A stretch of 64,000 nt of DNA from Calothrix sp. PCC 7507. Lineage in GTDB: Bacteria; Cyanobacteriota; Cyanobacteriia; Cyanobacteriales; Nostocaceae. Every line of letters begins with the position of its first letter. Position 1 is the stretch's first letter. The notes below the pieces were generated by a model. It was not told the DNA's origin, made no database searches, and saw nothing but the letters and a program-made list of their open reading frames with translations. Positions 57,139 through 64,000 of this stretch are shown here, one piece after another. The translations under genes and the position numbers were made by a program. The stretch spans positions 4,834,001 to 4,898,000 of the forward strand of contig NC_019682.1 of NCBI RefSeq assembly GCF_000316575.1. The letters run 5' to 3'.

Positions 57139-58743
57139 TTATTCTAAACGCACTGTGAAATACTGACGATATAATTCATAACTGGGAATGCAATCATTAC
57201 CTGAAAGTTTGACCAATCCTAAACTATGTAACTTGAATGCAATTTCAGTATCTAGCCTGACAGGTGCATTTGCTATTACTACTTTTTTATACCCTAACTC
57301 AAGCTGAGAATTATGTTGTAAATGCCATAACTGTTGTCGCAAATGGTCGCTAAAAATTCCCTGTTCTGTTGGCGCAAGCTGCAAAAGTTCTTCTATAGTA
57401 GCTTGGGGATTTTTGAGATAAGCAACTGCTTGCTGAATTAAATCAGGATGTCCTCCTACTAACCCCATCAACTCGCTTAAATCTTGTTGTCCCAATTTAT
57501 CTGCTAATTCATACTGCTTGGCAAGCAACTCTACTTGTTGCAGGTTAAATTCAGGTAACTCAATTGCCAATCCCACATTAAATGGTGAGTGATTGATGTC
57601 TAAGGAAGGATACGCTTCTGTGGAATGAACTACCACTAATCGCAGTTTCTTCCAAATATTACCAATTTTGTCTCCTTGTTTAGCTGCTTCATACCATCCC
57701 CGCAGTAATAAACAGAATTGGGGGAAAATCTCTGGATATGCAAACAGTCGCTCAAAGTTATCTATAGCTAAAACTAAGGGAGTTTCAGTAACCGCTAATA
57801 AATATTTTTGAAAATATCGAGTACAGTTTTTATTCAGTCCAAAAACCTCTTGCCAATATTGATCTAATTGCGGTTCTAGTTCGAGGCTGTCTGAAATATT
57901 AACACATATCCATTGTAAAAATGTTTTGAGGTCAGTAAGAATATTAATATCAGCAAGTTTTAAATCTAGTTTTGCCGTTCGATAACCCTGCTCTCTAGCA
58001 TGGTTGATTACTTTCTCCAACAGCAATGTTTTTCCCATCTTCTGCGGTGATCTAAGGCGAATTAGTGCCCCAGGTTGCAAAATCGCCTCACAACATTTCG
58101 CCTCAATTGGCGGTCTTTCTATATATATTGTCGTCGCCTCTGCTGAAGCATTTAATGATTTTGTATCTATTTTCGTCATTAATTGAGGTGTAAGGTTTTC
58201 TGCTATCCCAGCGACACGAATCAGGCTACAACCTAACTTATAAGCAAACTCATAACCTTTATCTGCGCCAAGTGCATCATAAAAACCCACAGCAAATTCA
58301 ATCGCTGCTTTATCACCAATTTCTTGACTCATGCCAACAACATAATTAATATGTTGAGATATTCCCAGAGCTTGGTATTCAGAGAAACAAGCATTGAGAA
58401 CTACACACTCTATTTGGTCAGCAAATAATTGAAATAACCCAGCTAAAGCTACTGCATCAACTAACTTGACTTGACCCGATTCATCTTCAAATACTAAACC
58501 TTTTTCTCCAGTTCCATGTCCAGAAAAGTGAATGATGTGTGGTTCGTATTCCAGAATAGCTCTGTGTATATCCCTGTAGCGTACTGCCTCTGCTGTGCCT
58601 ATGAAATATTGGTCACGATGCTTTGACCTTTTCAACCCCTCCTTAATTTCGCGCATCTCCTCACCCAGACGCAGCTGACTGCTACCTCTGGGATTTGCGG
58701 ATAAAAGTAGAATTTTCCGAGTTTGATTTTGGTTACTCATCAT
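57139..58743 (-). CDS. CHAT-domain (caspase-like) protease with AAA-like module
   Basis: 534 residues. The N-terminal CHAT domain (about 8-180) has a His in HFSGHG (H76) and a Cys in VVLNACFS (C119), the caspase-type dyad. A second module (about 205-440) is AAA_35-like with a degenerate Walker A (SPQKMGKT, residues 231-238) and Walker B PLVLAIDNFERLF. CHAT enzymes are proteases, often acting in bacterial cell death and defence. No transmembrane segment. The next gene, encoded 110 bp later, is a membrane-anchored AAA-GUN4 protein. Confidence 0.8.
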   Translation of the reverse strand: MMSNQNQTRKILLLSANPRGSSQLRLGEEMREIKEGLKRSKHRDQYFIGTAEAVRYRDIHRAILEYEPHIIHFSGHGTGEKGLVFEDESGQVKLVDAVALAGLFQLFADQIECVVLNACFSEYQALGISQHINYVVGMSQEIGDKAAIEFAVGFYDALGADKGYEFAYKLGCSLIRVAGIAENLTPQLMTKIDTKSLNASAEATTIYIERPPIEAKCCEAILQPGALIRLRSPQKMGKTLLLEKVINHAREQGYRTAKLDLKLADINILTDLKTFLQWICVNISDSLELEPQLDQYWQEVFGLNKNCTRYFQKYLLAVTETPLVLAIDNFERLFAYPEIFPQFCLLLRGWYEAAKQGDKIGNIWKKLRLVVVHSTEAYPSLDINHSPFNVGLAIELPEFNLQQVELLAKQYELADKLGQQDLSELMGLVGGHPDLIQQAVAYLKNPQATIEELLQLAPTEQGIFSDHLRQQLWHLQHNSQLELGYKKVVIANAPVRLDTEIAFKLHSLGLVKLSGNDCIPSYELYRQYFTVRLE

Positions 58744-58841
58744 GAGATTTCAAGCGGAGAAGTCCAAAAAGATGGCTAAACTGGCAGATATATACTTAAA
58801 TACACCCTACGGGAAAAAGCGATGCCTCGCAAATGAGGGGA
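58744..58841. other. Short spacer, nothing recognised
   Basis: Only short non-coding DNA up to a tnpB-end remnant. Confidence 0.3.
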
Positions 58842-58925
58842 GGGAAAACAACCGTCATTGGTGTCAACTGAACGTGAAATCGGCGAATTCTATTCGCCAG
58901 GGCTTAAAGTGTTTATCAGTATGCT
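58842..58925 (+). mobile_element. Remnant of an IS200/IS605-type element right end, second copy
   Basis: CATTGGTGTCAACTGAACGT-GAAATCGG... matches the start of the fragment at 32.4-32.7 kb (same order), ending GCGAATTCTATTCGC-CAGGGCTTAA. It lies between the CHAT gene and the lipid kinase gene. Confidence 0.5.
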
Positions 58926-58971
58926 AAGAATAATTTGCTATTTTATTGATTGAAACTTAACTTTAATTACT

Positions 58972-59931
58972 ATGAAACGTTCCGCCTGCCTGATTTTCAA
59001 TCCAGTAGCGGGTCAGGGTGACCCAGAACAAGCACTAACACAGATTCGGGGAATATTAGAGCCAGAAATTGACCTGGATATTTACCTAACAACAGCAGAA
59101 ATCGGCGCTGATCAACTAGCGTATGCAGCAGTAGAACGTGGAGTAGACGCAATTATCGCTTCCGGGGGTGATGGTACTCTCTCAGCTGCAGCGGCTGCGG
59201 TAGTGGGAACTAATATTCCTTTGGGTATCATTTCGCGGGGTACAGCCAACGCTTTTGCTAATGCTTTAAGAATCCCTGACACGATTGAGTCCGCATGTGA
59301 GACGATTTTGCAGGGAATAACTCGGAATGTGGACGTAGCTTATTGTAACGATCTGCCAATGGTACTGCTGGCAGGTATTGGCTTTGAGGCGGAAACAGTA
59401 GAACTAGCAGACCGAGAAGCGAAAAATCGCTTCGGGATGATGGCATATATCTTGGCAGGAATCCAGCAACTACGAAACTTCCAGAGCTTTGATGTAGAAA
59501 TTGAAACTGAGGACAAGATAATTAGAACTAGTGCCTCAGCGGTGACAGTGGCCAATGCTGCACCCCCAACTTCTGTATTAGCTCAAGGGCCAGCAGGGAT
59601 TATTTATGATGATGGATTATTAGATTTAACAATTGTCGCTCCAGCTAATACCACAGGAGCGATCGCAGCTGCATTCCACCTATTTCAAACAGCCTCAGCT
59701 GGTAGCGCCGTGGAAAGAGACGATATTGGCTATCTGCGAGCCAAACAATTTACAATCAGAACAGACCCACCCCAAAAAGTTGCCCTTGATGGAGAAATCG
59801 TCGGCACTACTCCGATTGAAGTTAAATGTGTGCCAGCAGGCTTAAAGATTTTTGTGCCATTAGTAGAAGAAATAGAGCCTACAGAGAAATTACAGGGACT
59901 TCCTAATTTGACGATTGAACTCAAGGAGTGA
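58972..59931 (+). CDS. YegS/BmrU-family lipid kinase
   Basis: 319 residues of the diacylglycerol-kinase-catalytic fold: IFNPVAGQGDPE, IASGGDGTLSAAAAAVVGTN (ATP-binding GGDGT), IPLGIISRGTANAFANAL. It phosphorylates a lipid such as diacylglycerol or a sphingoid-like lipid. Length typical for YegS/YtlR. Start MKRSACLIFNP, preceded by AAACTTAACTTTAATTACT with no strong ribosome-binding site. Confidence 0.88.
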   Translation: MKRSACLIFNPVAGQGDPEQALTQIRGILEPEIDLDIYLTTAEIGADQLAYAAVERGVDAIIASGGDGTLSAAAAAVVGTNIPLGIISRGTANAFANALRIPDTIESACETILQGITRNVDVAYCNDLPMVLLAGIGFEAETVELADREAKNRFGMMAYILAGIQQLRNFQSFDVEIETEDKIIRTSASAVTVANAAPPTSVLAQGPAGIIYDDGLLDLTIVAPANTTGAIAAAFHLFQTASAGSAVERDDIGYLRAKQFTIRTDPPQKVALDGEIVGTTPIEVKCVPAGLKIFVPLVEEIEPTEKLQGLPNLTIELKE

Positions 59932-60035
59932 GGGACTGGGGACTGCACTTCGACTTCGCTCAGTGTTCAGGGATTGGGGGAAAGTGGGAATAATCCTTAA
60001 CCTTGACCCTTGACTAGTAAAAGGAGTTATTTATA

Positions 60036-61598
60036 TTGAAACTTGTTTCCGAATCGGCGATCGCCAACAAAATTCGCAAGATGCAGCAGCGAGTACGCTG
60101 GCAAGATCCGTTAATTAAAGAACGGGGCATTGATCAAACTCGCCTGGTGTTGGAGGATAGTCAAACAGAAAACGGTGAGTTCTCGTTTTTAGTTGTGGGT
60201 GATAGTGGCTCTGGTAAACATCTAGGACACAATCCCCAGCGACAAGTAGCAGAATTGATGCTGTCTCATCACGCTGAATGCAGTTTCATGCTGCACACGG
60301 GTGATGTCATTTATTTGGTAGGTTCCAGTGAGTTCTACCAGCAGAATTTCATCCAGCCTTACAAAGAATTTCTTGTAGGTGGAAGCCATCCCCGACAGAT
60401 TGCTTATGACAAGATGGTTTTCCAGTTACCCATTTTGCCTGTACCAGGAAATCATGATTACTATGATTTACCGATTCTTTTAAGTGTGCTGTCTTTTTCC
60501 ACCTTACCAATTCGTCATCTATTGCGATCGCGTCTCGATTTAGATGTTGGGTTACATGGTTCTAGAACAGGTGATGCTTATGCGCGGGCATTTCTAGACT
60601 ATCTCAAAGCATTACAGTCACCAGGAGAGCTAGCCCAACACTTAGATACACACTACACTGCTAAGACTGATACTGGTCGCTGTCTTACTTACCAGCCTGG
60701 ACAATTTACACGTCTGCCAAACCGTTATTACACCTTTCGCTATGGCGGTATTGATTTCTTTGCACTGGATTCTAATACATTTAATGATCCGCTGCCATTA
60801 CCTGCCACACAAGCAGGTGATGCTCATCGACGGCTTTTAGAGCAACGCCGTCAAGATATGGAGCAGGAGAAGTCACAAATCATTGAAACTTCGTCTAAAC
60901 TAAATCCCAATAACCCCAGAGAAGCCGAGCAATTAGACGACTTGCAGGCTAAATTGTCGCAAATTGAAGAAATCATTGTTGATATTGACAAACAATTGCA
61001 GTCAGAGCAAAAAATATCCACTGACACCGAACAACTAGACTGGCTCAAACACAGACTAATAGAATCCTGGAATACCACAGAGGTGAGGGGAAGGATAATT
61101 TATTTCCATCATCCTCCCTATGTAACTGAGGCGACAAAGTGGCAACAGGGACAGACTCTGGCGATTCGTAGCCGTCTACGCGGTGTGCTAGATGCAGTGG
61201 CTGAAGAATTAGGTTCCCTGACTCAGGGTCGCCCTTTAGTAGACTTGGTGCTAAATGGTCATGCTCACTGCTTAGAATACCTCCAGACAGGGAACACAGG
61301 ACACGCAGACTCTCATATCAACTGGATTGTTTGCGGCGGTAGCGGGTTTAGTCTCCGTCGCCAGCGGACTGAAGGCCCCGATTTGCGGGAAACTATTAAA
61401 GAGGAGACACAGGTAATAGGGCGATCGCATCTATATATTGGTCGTAGTGGGCAAGGTTTCCAAAAACGCAGACCCTATTCATGTTTACGCATTGACGTTA
61501 AAGGCGAACATCAACCCAAATTTGTGATCCGTCCCCTAGTTGCCGAATGGTATCAACAGCAATGGCAAAATAGTCAACTAGAGCCGTTTGTGATCTAG
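60036..61598 (+). CDS. Calcineurin-like metallophosphoesterase
   Basis: 520 residues from a TTG start; AAGGAG lies 9 bases before it, which decides the start. Motifs: DS in LVVGDSGSG, GDVIYL (HTGDV), GNHDYY and GHAHCLEYL, with FHHPPYV between. A metal-dependent phosphatase or nucleotidase. Residues of about 265-330 form a coiled coil (QRRQDMEQEKSQ...). A hairpin terminator follows the stop. Confidence 0.85.
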   Translation: MKLVSESAIANKIRKMQQRVRWQDPLIKERGIDQTRLVLEDSQTENGEFSFLVVGDSGSGKHLGHNPQRQVAELMLSHHAECSFMLHTGDVIYLVGSSEFYQQNFIQPYKEFLVGGSHPRQIAYDKMVFQLPILPVPGNHDYYDLPILLSVLSFSTLPIRHLLRSRLDLDVGLHGSRTGDAYARAFLDYLKALQSPGELAQHLDTHYTAKTDTGRCLTYQPGQFTRLPNRYYTFRYGGIDFFALDSNTFNDPLPLPATQAGDAHRRLLEQRRQDMEQEKSQIIETSSKLNPNNPREAEQLDDLQAKLSQIEEIIVDIDKQLQSEQKISTDTEQLDWLKHRLIESWNTTEVRGRIIYFHHPPYVTEATKWQQGQTLAIRSRLRGVLDAVAEELGSLTQGRPLVDLVLNGHAHCLEYLQTGNTGHADSHINWIVCGGSGFSLRRQRTEGPDLRETIKEETQVIGRSHLYIGRSGQGFQKRRPYSCLRIDVKGEHQPKFVIRPLVAEWYQQQWQNSQLEPFVI

Positions 61599-61607
61599 GT
61601 AATACAA

Positions 61608-61634
61608 TAGAGACGTTGCAGTGCAACGTCTCTA
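61608..61634. terminator. Terminator of the metallophosphoesterase gene
   Basis: TAGAGACGTTGCAGTGCAACGTCTCTA is a perfect stem of 13 bp with a one-base loop, 10 bp after the stop. Confidence 0.65.
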
Positions 61635-61673
61635 CTAGTGCGATCGACAAACTACGTCGTCAGATTTTATGTA

Positions 61674-62081
61674 TTAAATAATTCCTGGGCCTTTACCTCT
61701 TTTATCACCCTGTTCTGTTAACTGACCTTCTTGATCCTCATTTATTTCTCTGAGTTCCTCAAGACGTTCTGCGGTGTCTTCTGCTATTTCTTCCCGTGCA
61801 TCACCTGGTACTTCGTAGTACATTTCTGGTTCAACTGCATAGTTGTTCAATAAACCTTCTTTGTCTACCGTATAGCCATCTGTAGTGCGTATGCTTTCGG
61901 CGTCAGTTTGGTCGTCTGTCAGAGCATCAGACTGTGCTTGTTCATTAGGGAGTTTTTTGAAATTTTCTCCTTCTCTATCTTTGCGTGCAGCAGTTTCCGA
62001 TGGAATAATGCCGCGATCGTACGTATCTACTTCAACTCGACTGGATGAGTCTATTGCTTTATTAACTTTTTCACTAGCCAT
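61674..62081 (-). CDS. Acidic hypothetical protein
   Basis: 135 residues, very acidic and polar, from MASEKVNKAIDSSSRVEVDT. It has no secondary structure signature beyond a helical end (EERLEELREINEDQEG type, seen as TAERLEELREINEDQEG). It looks like an intrinsically disordered stress protein. It converges with the phosphoesterase gene. Codon use suggests a real gene. Confidence 0.6.
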   Translation of the reverse strand: MASEKVNKAIDSSSRVEVDTYDRGIIPSETAARKDREGENFKKLPNEQAQSDALTDDQTDAESIRTTDGYTVDKEGLLNNYAVEPEMYYEVPGDAREEIAEDTAERLEELREINEDQEGQLTEQGDKRGKGPGII

Positions 62082-62459
62082 AAATTATGTCCTCGTTAAA
62101 CGTTCTGTTAAATAAGCTCGATAACTAGATTATTCCTTTCAATATGAAAAATATACTATCTTAAGAAGTGAATTTATTCGATTCCTAAATTATTTTGTCT
62201 GTCTAAGGATGTATAATTACTTATGATGAAAAAATAAATTCTTCACCACATTTTTGATTATTTGTTCGTAGTGTTCAGATCCCCGACTTCTTAAAGAAAT
62301 CGGGGATCTCGCATAAGAGCAAAATTAATGAAATATACTACTAGTCTGTCAAGGCAGTTGTGGGGGTTTGTAGTAAGCATTAAAATCCTAACTACGAACT
62401 CACATATACATCAATTTAAACTTGACAAACTACTACTTCGTAACCTGGTAAATTTTTGC
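62082..62459. other. Intergenic with one hairpin
   Basis: AGATCCCCGACTTCTT and its partner AATCGGGGATCT (62277-62309) form a hairpin. AT-rich and otherwise non-coding. Promoter of the acidic-protein gene is probably at the left end. Confidence 0.4.
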
Positions 62460-62560
62460 AGTTCTCGATCGGAAGTAGCCATACAATTGAGGGCGGGGAA
62501 ATCCCGCCCCTACGGCTTTGCGATTTCAAACTGTATCTCGCTGATCGGAAAACCGCTATA
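62460..62560. repeat. Repeat family R1, copy 5 of 5
   Basis: GTTCTCGATCGGAAG...GGCTTTGCGATTTCAAACTG...GGAAAACCGCTATA. The right half is close to the copy at 8.95 kb; the left end is degenerate. GGGCGGGG-AAAT-CCCGCCC forms an inner hairpin. Confidence 0.55.
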
Positions 62561-62599
62561 GGCTTTTCTTGCAGGTAGCTACACTTATCCTGATGAAAC

Positions 62600-63034
62600 C
62601 TATCCACCAACAATTTCTTGTTTAAGCACTTGAATTTCTGTGGCTAATTCCTGTCGGGTTGAAGATTTGAGTAGATAACGGGAAATGAACCAGATTGCAT
62701 AACCAATTCCAATCAATTCAAAGGCTGGTGCTAGCAGGGGAATATCGTGAATCGCACTAAGTAATGCTAACACTATTTTAGCTGCAACAACTGCTGAAAA
62801 AAGCAAACCTATGGTGATTAGAGGCTGCCGATATTGCTGAAAAAAGCTTCCTATATATTCGGGCAGTTGCTCCAAAAATCGAGAGATTTGGCGGCTAATT
62901 CGCCGCCACTGGGTATCAGGTTCACTAGCAGGTGGCAGGATTGGTAAGTTTTCAGTTCCTGCACTTGGAAGTGCTATTGAACCTTGTGCTGATATGGTGC
63001 TGACTAATTCATTTTGATGTTGTTCAGTTTCCAT
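62600..63034 (-). CDS. CAAD-domain membrane protein
   Basis: 144 residues. A Ser/Pro-rich start is followed by the CAAD domain (about 48-140): an amphipathic helix (RQISRFLEQLPEYIGSFFQQ), two membrane helices (ITIGLLFSAVVAAKIVLALL; LIGIGYAIWFISRYLL) and a helical tail (RQELATEIQVLKQEIVG). CAAD anchors aminoacyl-tRNA synthetases in thylakoid membranes of cyanobacteria; free-standing forms like this also occur. It is followed 28 bp upstream by the BON gene. Confidence 0.85.
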   Translation of the reverse strand: METEQHQNELVSTISAQGSIALPSAGTENLPILPPASEPDTQWRRISRQISRFLEQLPEYIGSFFQQYRQPLITIGLLFSAVVAAKIVLALLSAIHDIPLLAPAFELIGIGYAIWFISRYLLKSSTRQELATEIQVLKQEIVGG

Positions 63035-63061
63035 CTTTTGAAATTATGGTGATTAGTGGCT

Positions 63062-63523
63062 TCAGCTTTTTGGTGGGGCAACAGTTGCTTTCACAATAAC
63101 ATTTTTGACGCCTTTAATTTCTTTAGCTAAAGGTTCAATCTTAGCAAGTTGTTGCTGATTATTCACAGTTCCCCCTACGGTGACAGTACCGTCTTTTTCA
63201 GCGCTAATTGTTAGTTGACCATTGGGTATATTAGCTTCCAATTTGGAGCGAACTTCACTGGCTAGATCACCTTTTGCTCTATCTGTATCGCCACCTGTGA
63301 TATTACTTCGCTGTTCGCGGGCGCGAATATCTTCATTTAATTGTCTGCGGCGAGTTTCACTTTGAGCGTCTTCTTGGGCGGCTTGTGTTGCTTGTGGACT
63401 TGGTGCTTGTGCAGCTTCGTTAGGGTTATTAGGAGCAGACTCAGTAGTTTTGGAAGTAGTTTCGCAAGCAGCAGCACCAAAAACTAGCACGCAACTAATT
63501 AGGAAAGGAGTTAGCTTTTTCAT
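63062..63523 (-). CDS. BON-domain lipoprotein
   Basis: 153 residues from MKKLTPFLISCVLVF; an in-frame ATG 60 bp upstream precedes a less likely N-terminus. Signal peptide with lipobox-like GAAAC (Cys about 20), then a Gln/Ala-rich spacer, then a BON domain (VRSKLEANIPNGQLTISAEK...VTVGGTVNNQQQLAKIEPLA). BON domains bind phospholipids in the periplasm. Probably co-transcribed with the CAAD gene. Confidence 0.8.
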   Translation of the reverse strand: MKKLTPFLISCVLVFGAAACETTSKTTESAPNNPNEAAQAPSPQATQAAQEDAQSETRRRQLNEDIRAREQRSNITGGDTDRAKGDLASEVRSKLEANIPNGQLTISAEKDGTVTVGGTVNNQQQLAKIEPLAKEIKGVKNVIVKATVAPPKS

Positions 63524-63594
63524 AAGTTTAATTCTTGATCTAAACAAGCAATGGGAATAAGGACAATATGGTTTGGAAAACAACAGATATTTGT

Positions 63595-63657
63595 GGGGTG
63601 TGTGACGCTATGAGTCCTGAGTCTATGTACAGAGTTTTGTCGTAGCGTCACGCACCA
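63595..63657. repeat. Repeat family R2, copy 3 of 3
   Basis: GGGTGTGTGACGCTATGAG and CGTAGCGTCACGCACC. Inverted pair about 63 bp. The interior ...GTCCTGAGTCTATGTACAGA... matches the copy at 47.46 kb. Confidence 0.55.
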
Positions 63658-63672
63658 TTCTTTTAATCTGAG

Positions 63673-64000
63673 TTAAACTCTTTCATCTCGGTTGTCAACA
63701 ATAACTACCGAGCGATCGCCTCGATTCAGATCTGCAACTGGTGTTTCACGATGAACACCTCTGTCTAAATCTGGGCGATGTTCAGTGCGTAGATCAGTCG
63801 CATCATAGATGGCAAATTCTTCAATTCCTCGACGTTTGAGAATGGTTTGGGCGTGGTGGATTTCAGTTTCTGTACCATCGAGAATGACTAAATAGTCACC
63901 TCTTTGGAAGCGATCGCTATAAATTCGCGCCCGATCTTCTGGAATTCCCAAGCCAACGAGTCCGCCACCAATACCTCCAGCAGCAGCACCGATAGCACCA
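63673..64000 (-). CDS. Glycine-zipper stress-type protein, 5' end outside window
   Basis: About 109 codons visible, open to the window edge. The visible start is a glycine/alanine zipper (GAIGAAAGGIGGGLVGLGIP), then EDRARIYSDRFQRGDYLVIL, and a C-terminal tail rich in Arg/Asp (HRPDLDRGVHRETPVADLNR). Glycine zippers pack in membranes; this resembles cyanobacterial general-stress proteins with a DUF1269-like first half. Part of the leftward envelope/stress cluster. Confidence 0.65.
   Translation of the reverse strand, partial: GAIGAAAGGIGGGLVGLGIPEDRARIYSDRFQRGDYLVILDGTETEIHHAQTILKRRGIEEFAIYDATDLRTEHRPDLDRGVHRETPVADLNRGDRSVVIVDNRDERV

Noticed and set aside
1-64000. rRNA, tRNA, tmRNA or known riboswitches
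   Set aside because: I scanned the gaps by eye for T-arm, GTTCGAATC-type and conserved riboswitch motifs and found none; a covariance-model scan would be decisive.

Overview
The window comes from a filamentous, Nostoc/Anabaena-type cyanobacterium. The octamer GCGATCGC (HIP1) is very frequent. The gene set is typical of cyanobacteria: sufR divergent from sufBCDS, a plant-type zeta-carotene desaturase, glgA, a CAAD-domain protein, and many TPR, WD40, CHAT, AAA and GUN4 proteins. Intergenic DNA is full of short tandem repeats and small palindromic elements, as in Nostocales. I saw no rRNA, tRNA or CRISPR array.

Layout. 0-9 kb: a GAF-LuxR regulator and the partial gene translationally coupled to it, a DUF3386 protein, a UvrD-like helicase, an RmlD-like reductase whose 3' end carries a small inverted-repeat insertion, a divergent pair of cell-wall proteins, and a secreted TPR protein. 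9-12 kb: a YbjQ protein, a four-helix membrane protein and a complete IS630-type insertion sequence with its transposase split over a poly-C run. 12-18 kb: the iron-sulfur assembly locus, with two SufR-type operators between sufR and sufBCDS. 18-23 kb: a Uma2 nuclease-like protein, an antitoxin remnant beside a mobile element, and a large HTH-NTPase-WD40 protein. 23-32 kb: accessory genes, mostly exported or membrane proteins (glycoside hydrolase-like, two paralogous secreted proteins, LRR, TPR, TMEM43-like, CPBP protease). 32-42 kb: transposon debris, a TM2 protein, a copper-type P1B ATPase with an in-frame repeat insertion, an FHA protein, a TIGR01777 epimerase, an IscA-type protein and a DUF6930 protein. 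42.7-44.4 kb is almost gene-free. 44-48 kb: a small RHH protein, zeta-carotene desaturase with a SRPBCC partner, a TPR protein, and two decaying genes. 48-52 kb: glgA, hemC and an LprI-like protein. 52-59 kb: a defence-like stretch with a PD-(D/E)XK protein, a HicBA pair whose toxin has an in-frame stop, two clusters of HIP1-containing tandem repeats, and a two-gene unit coding for a CHAT (caspase-like) protease and an AAA-TM-coiled-coil-GUN4 protein. 59-64 kb: a lipid kinase, a metallophosphoesterase and a run of leftward envelope/stress genes (CAAD, BON lipoprotein, glycine-zipper protein).

How the genes work together. The clearest pathway unit is suf: SufR represses, SufBCD is the scaffold and SufS supplies sulfur; the IscA-type carrier at 40 kb probably acts in the same process. 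The strongest candidate for an undescribed system is the CHAT plus AAA-GUN4 pair: a protease fold, two STAND/AAA-like ATPase modules, a membrane anchor and a tetrapyrrole-binding-type domain encoded side by side. That would suit a membrane-attached sensor-protease switch. The function is an inference from domain content. Several accessory genes are visibly decaying: hicA, a MEKHLA fragment, an antitoxin fragment and the 47.9-kb gene.
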